Assembly (NCBI GenBank): GCA_948099385.1
Contig: CANUEZ040000067.1
Span: 20,292,501 to 20,356,500 of the forward strand
DNA: 64,000 nt
Reading direction: 5' to 3'
Origin: Fasciola hepatica
Lineage: Eukaryota; Platyhelminthes; Trematoda; Plagiorchiida; Fasciolidae
The position numbers and the translations under genes are program-made. The notes beneath the pieces were generated by a model. The model saw nothing but the letters and a program-made list of their open reading frames with translations, had not been told where the DNA came from and did not search any database. Below are positions 63,083 through 64,000 of this stretch, one piece after another. Positions within the stretch are counted from its first letter, which is position 1; each line of letters starts with the position of its first letter.

Positions 63083-63799
63083 TGCCTCATAAACAGGGCA
63101 AGAAGAATATGTTCGGGGGACACCGTTGAAGAAGAGCTGCAAACGGTGCGAGCAACCTTCATCCAAAACGGCTACTCGGACCGGCTACTTGGGAAGATAA
63201 TGCGAGTTAAAGTGGAAACCCCAAGGAAGTTTGGGGTGGAAAGAAAGCCGATATACAGCTCTTTGTCATTCAAGGGTGATGCATTGGCAGAGATTGCTCA
63301 GAGAAGACTGGCGGAGGTAATCAGCAAAACGTTCTGTGCAGCCAAGCTCCGAGTTTTGTTCGAATCCTGGCCGATAGTGCTTTTGAGGTTGAAAGTCATA
63401 GTGCCTCATTCGGCAGCCTCATTTTGTGTTTATTCATTCACTTGTTCCTGTGGGACAACGTATATCGGCCGCACGACCAGGCGTTTGTCTAAACGCATCC
63501 GCGAACACCATCCTGCATGGTTGAAAACTGGAGCAGTTAAGTCACTCACTAGCGTTGTCGTTTCACACCTTGCCCAGACTAATCACGCAGTAAACGTGGC
63601 TGAGGCATTCCATGCGCTGCATAAGGCTCGGGGTCGGCAATCAAGACCGGAAGATTGTCGCATACTAGCCACAACTGAGGCCGTCAGCATCCGCCTCCAC
63701 AACCCCCCTCTATGCGCTCAAAAACGATTTTTATGTGCCCTGAAGCTTCCCTGGCCCTCCTTCCACCCTACAACAGGCCATAGATCAGATCCAAACTGA
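63083..63799 (+). pseudogene. PLE-5 connector and GIY-YIG endonuclease
   Basis: Open from 63083 to TGA at 63797-63799. Connector: CLINRARRICS, then RATFIQNGYSDRLL (family L-xNGYP). Counting from the Met-labelled codon at 63146, the endonuclease has CVYSFTCSCGTT (94-105; the GIY half reads VYS), YIGRT (106-110), Arg-rich RRLSKRIREH (112-121) and a TTEAV block with the catalytic Glu near residue 178. Cys100, Cys102 and His121 fit the zinc-binding pattern of PLE endonucleases. It nicks the target DNA to prime reverse transcription. This domain appears undamaged and ends in the NPPLC and LPWP stretch. Confidence 0.9.
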
Positions 63800-63900
63800 A
63801 AACACACAAGAAAAACAATACAAATCTGGTTTTGATTTGAGCCCGGATTACTTTTGTTATCTCCCCCCCCTATTCCAGTATTAATTTTTATCAGTTCGCA

Positions 63901-63951
63901 ATTATCTAATTGGTTCAACCCTTTGACTTGTAATATATTGTGATGTTAAGG
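63901..63951 (-). repeat. Right terminal inverted motif of PLE-5
   Basis: On the minus strand AACATCACAATATATTAC then AAGGGTTGAACCAATTAGAT, aligned with 61351-61400 and with 57071-57120. Confidence 0.7.
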
Positions 63952-64000
63952 CATGATTATGAATCACAGAATCACTAGAATCTAATTTGAATCGTCTGGA

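Larger units (their letters stand above)
61281..63951 (+). mobile_element. Penelope-like element, nearly full length (PLE-5)
   Basis: Holds the N-terminal region, RT and GIY-YIG endonuclease in order. The left end TACATCACAGTATATTACGG (61351) recurs as the reverse complement at the right end (63929-63948), extending to about 50 bp with gaps. A second, direct similarity joins 61281-61315 to 63972-64000 at the window edge. PLEs often carry such mixed terminal repeats. Lesions: TAA at 62207, a frameshift near 62775, a frameshift near 63070 and TGA at 63080. Confidence 0.85.

Overview
This window looks like a gene-poor, transposon-saturated stretch of a flatworm nuclear genome (trematode or cestode). 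The evidence is the combination of CR1/jockey-like LINEs, several Penelope-like elements (PLEs) with GIY-YIG endonuclease remnants, one Gypsy integrase relic, and short tRNA-headed repeats that carry hammerhead-ribozyme cores, as in the schistosome Sm-alpha family. The assignment to flatworm is inference from element types; I saw no host protein gene, rRNA or intact tRNA that would settle it. No open frame in the window, apart from the retroelement frames, can be told from chance.

Layout. 1-1297: 3' part of a well-preserved LINE (reverse transcriptase, one frameshift). 1.3-7.4 kb: unassigned DNA with microsatellites and a striking 21-bp minisatellite. 7.8-8.1 kb: decayed Gypsy integrase (minus). 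11.9-13.2 kb: tRNA-headed SINE copies with a hammerhead core. 15.3-16.6 kb: a 416-bp near-perfect inverted repeat around a spacer holding another SINE/hammerhead copy and a tRNA-like segment. 22.4-24.0 kb: a decayed PLE bracketed by inverted repeats, with the best-preserved SINE hammerhead next to it. 24.6-24.9 kb: a second hammerhead repeat family. 25.9-27.2 kb: decayed LINE. 29.0-30.2 kb: two further hammerhead-family copies, an AT microsatellite and a tRNA-like head. 33.0-33.5 kb: SINE copies. 36.0-37.5 kb: LINE with a 258-codon open RT segment, followed by another hammerhead copy. 42.7-44.5 kb: AT microsatellite and a decayed PLE. 46.5-47.3 kb: SINE and minus-strand PLE. 48.4-50.4 kb: decayed LINE with both endonuclease and RT. 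51.5-52.3 kb: minus-strand PLE endonuclease with a TG microsatellite. 55.4-56.3 kb: decayed CR1-like LINE. 57-58.3 kb: a PLE-end-like motif and long direct repeats. 61.3-63.95 kb: the most complete PLE, with RT and GIY-YIG domains, two in-frame stops, two frameshifts and one catalytic substitution.

The parts belong together as a retroelement community. LINEs and PLEs supply reverse transcriptases; the small tRNA-headed repeats are non-autonomous and would depend on such enzymes; the hammerheads would cut element transcripts at a fixed point. The most interesting signals are the two hammerhead-bearing repeat families, which appear to share a 3' tail motif, and the long inverted repeat at 15.3-16.6 kb. 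All base-level comparisons were made by eye; identities and boundaries are approximate.
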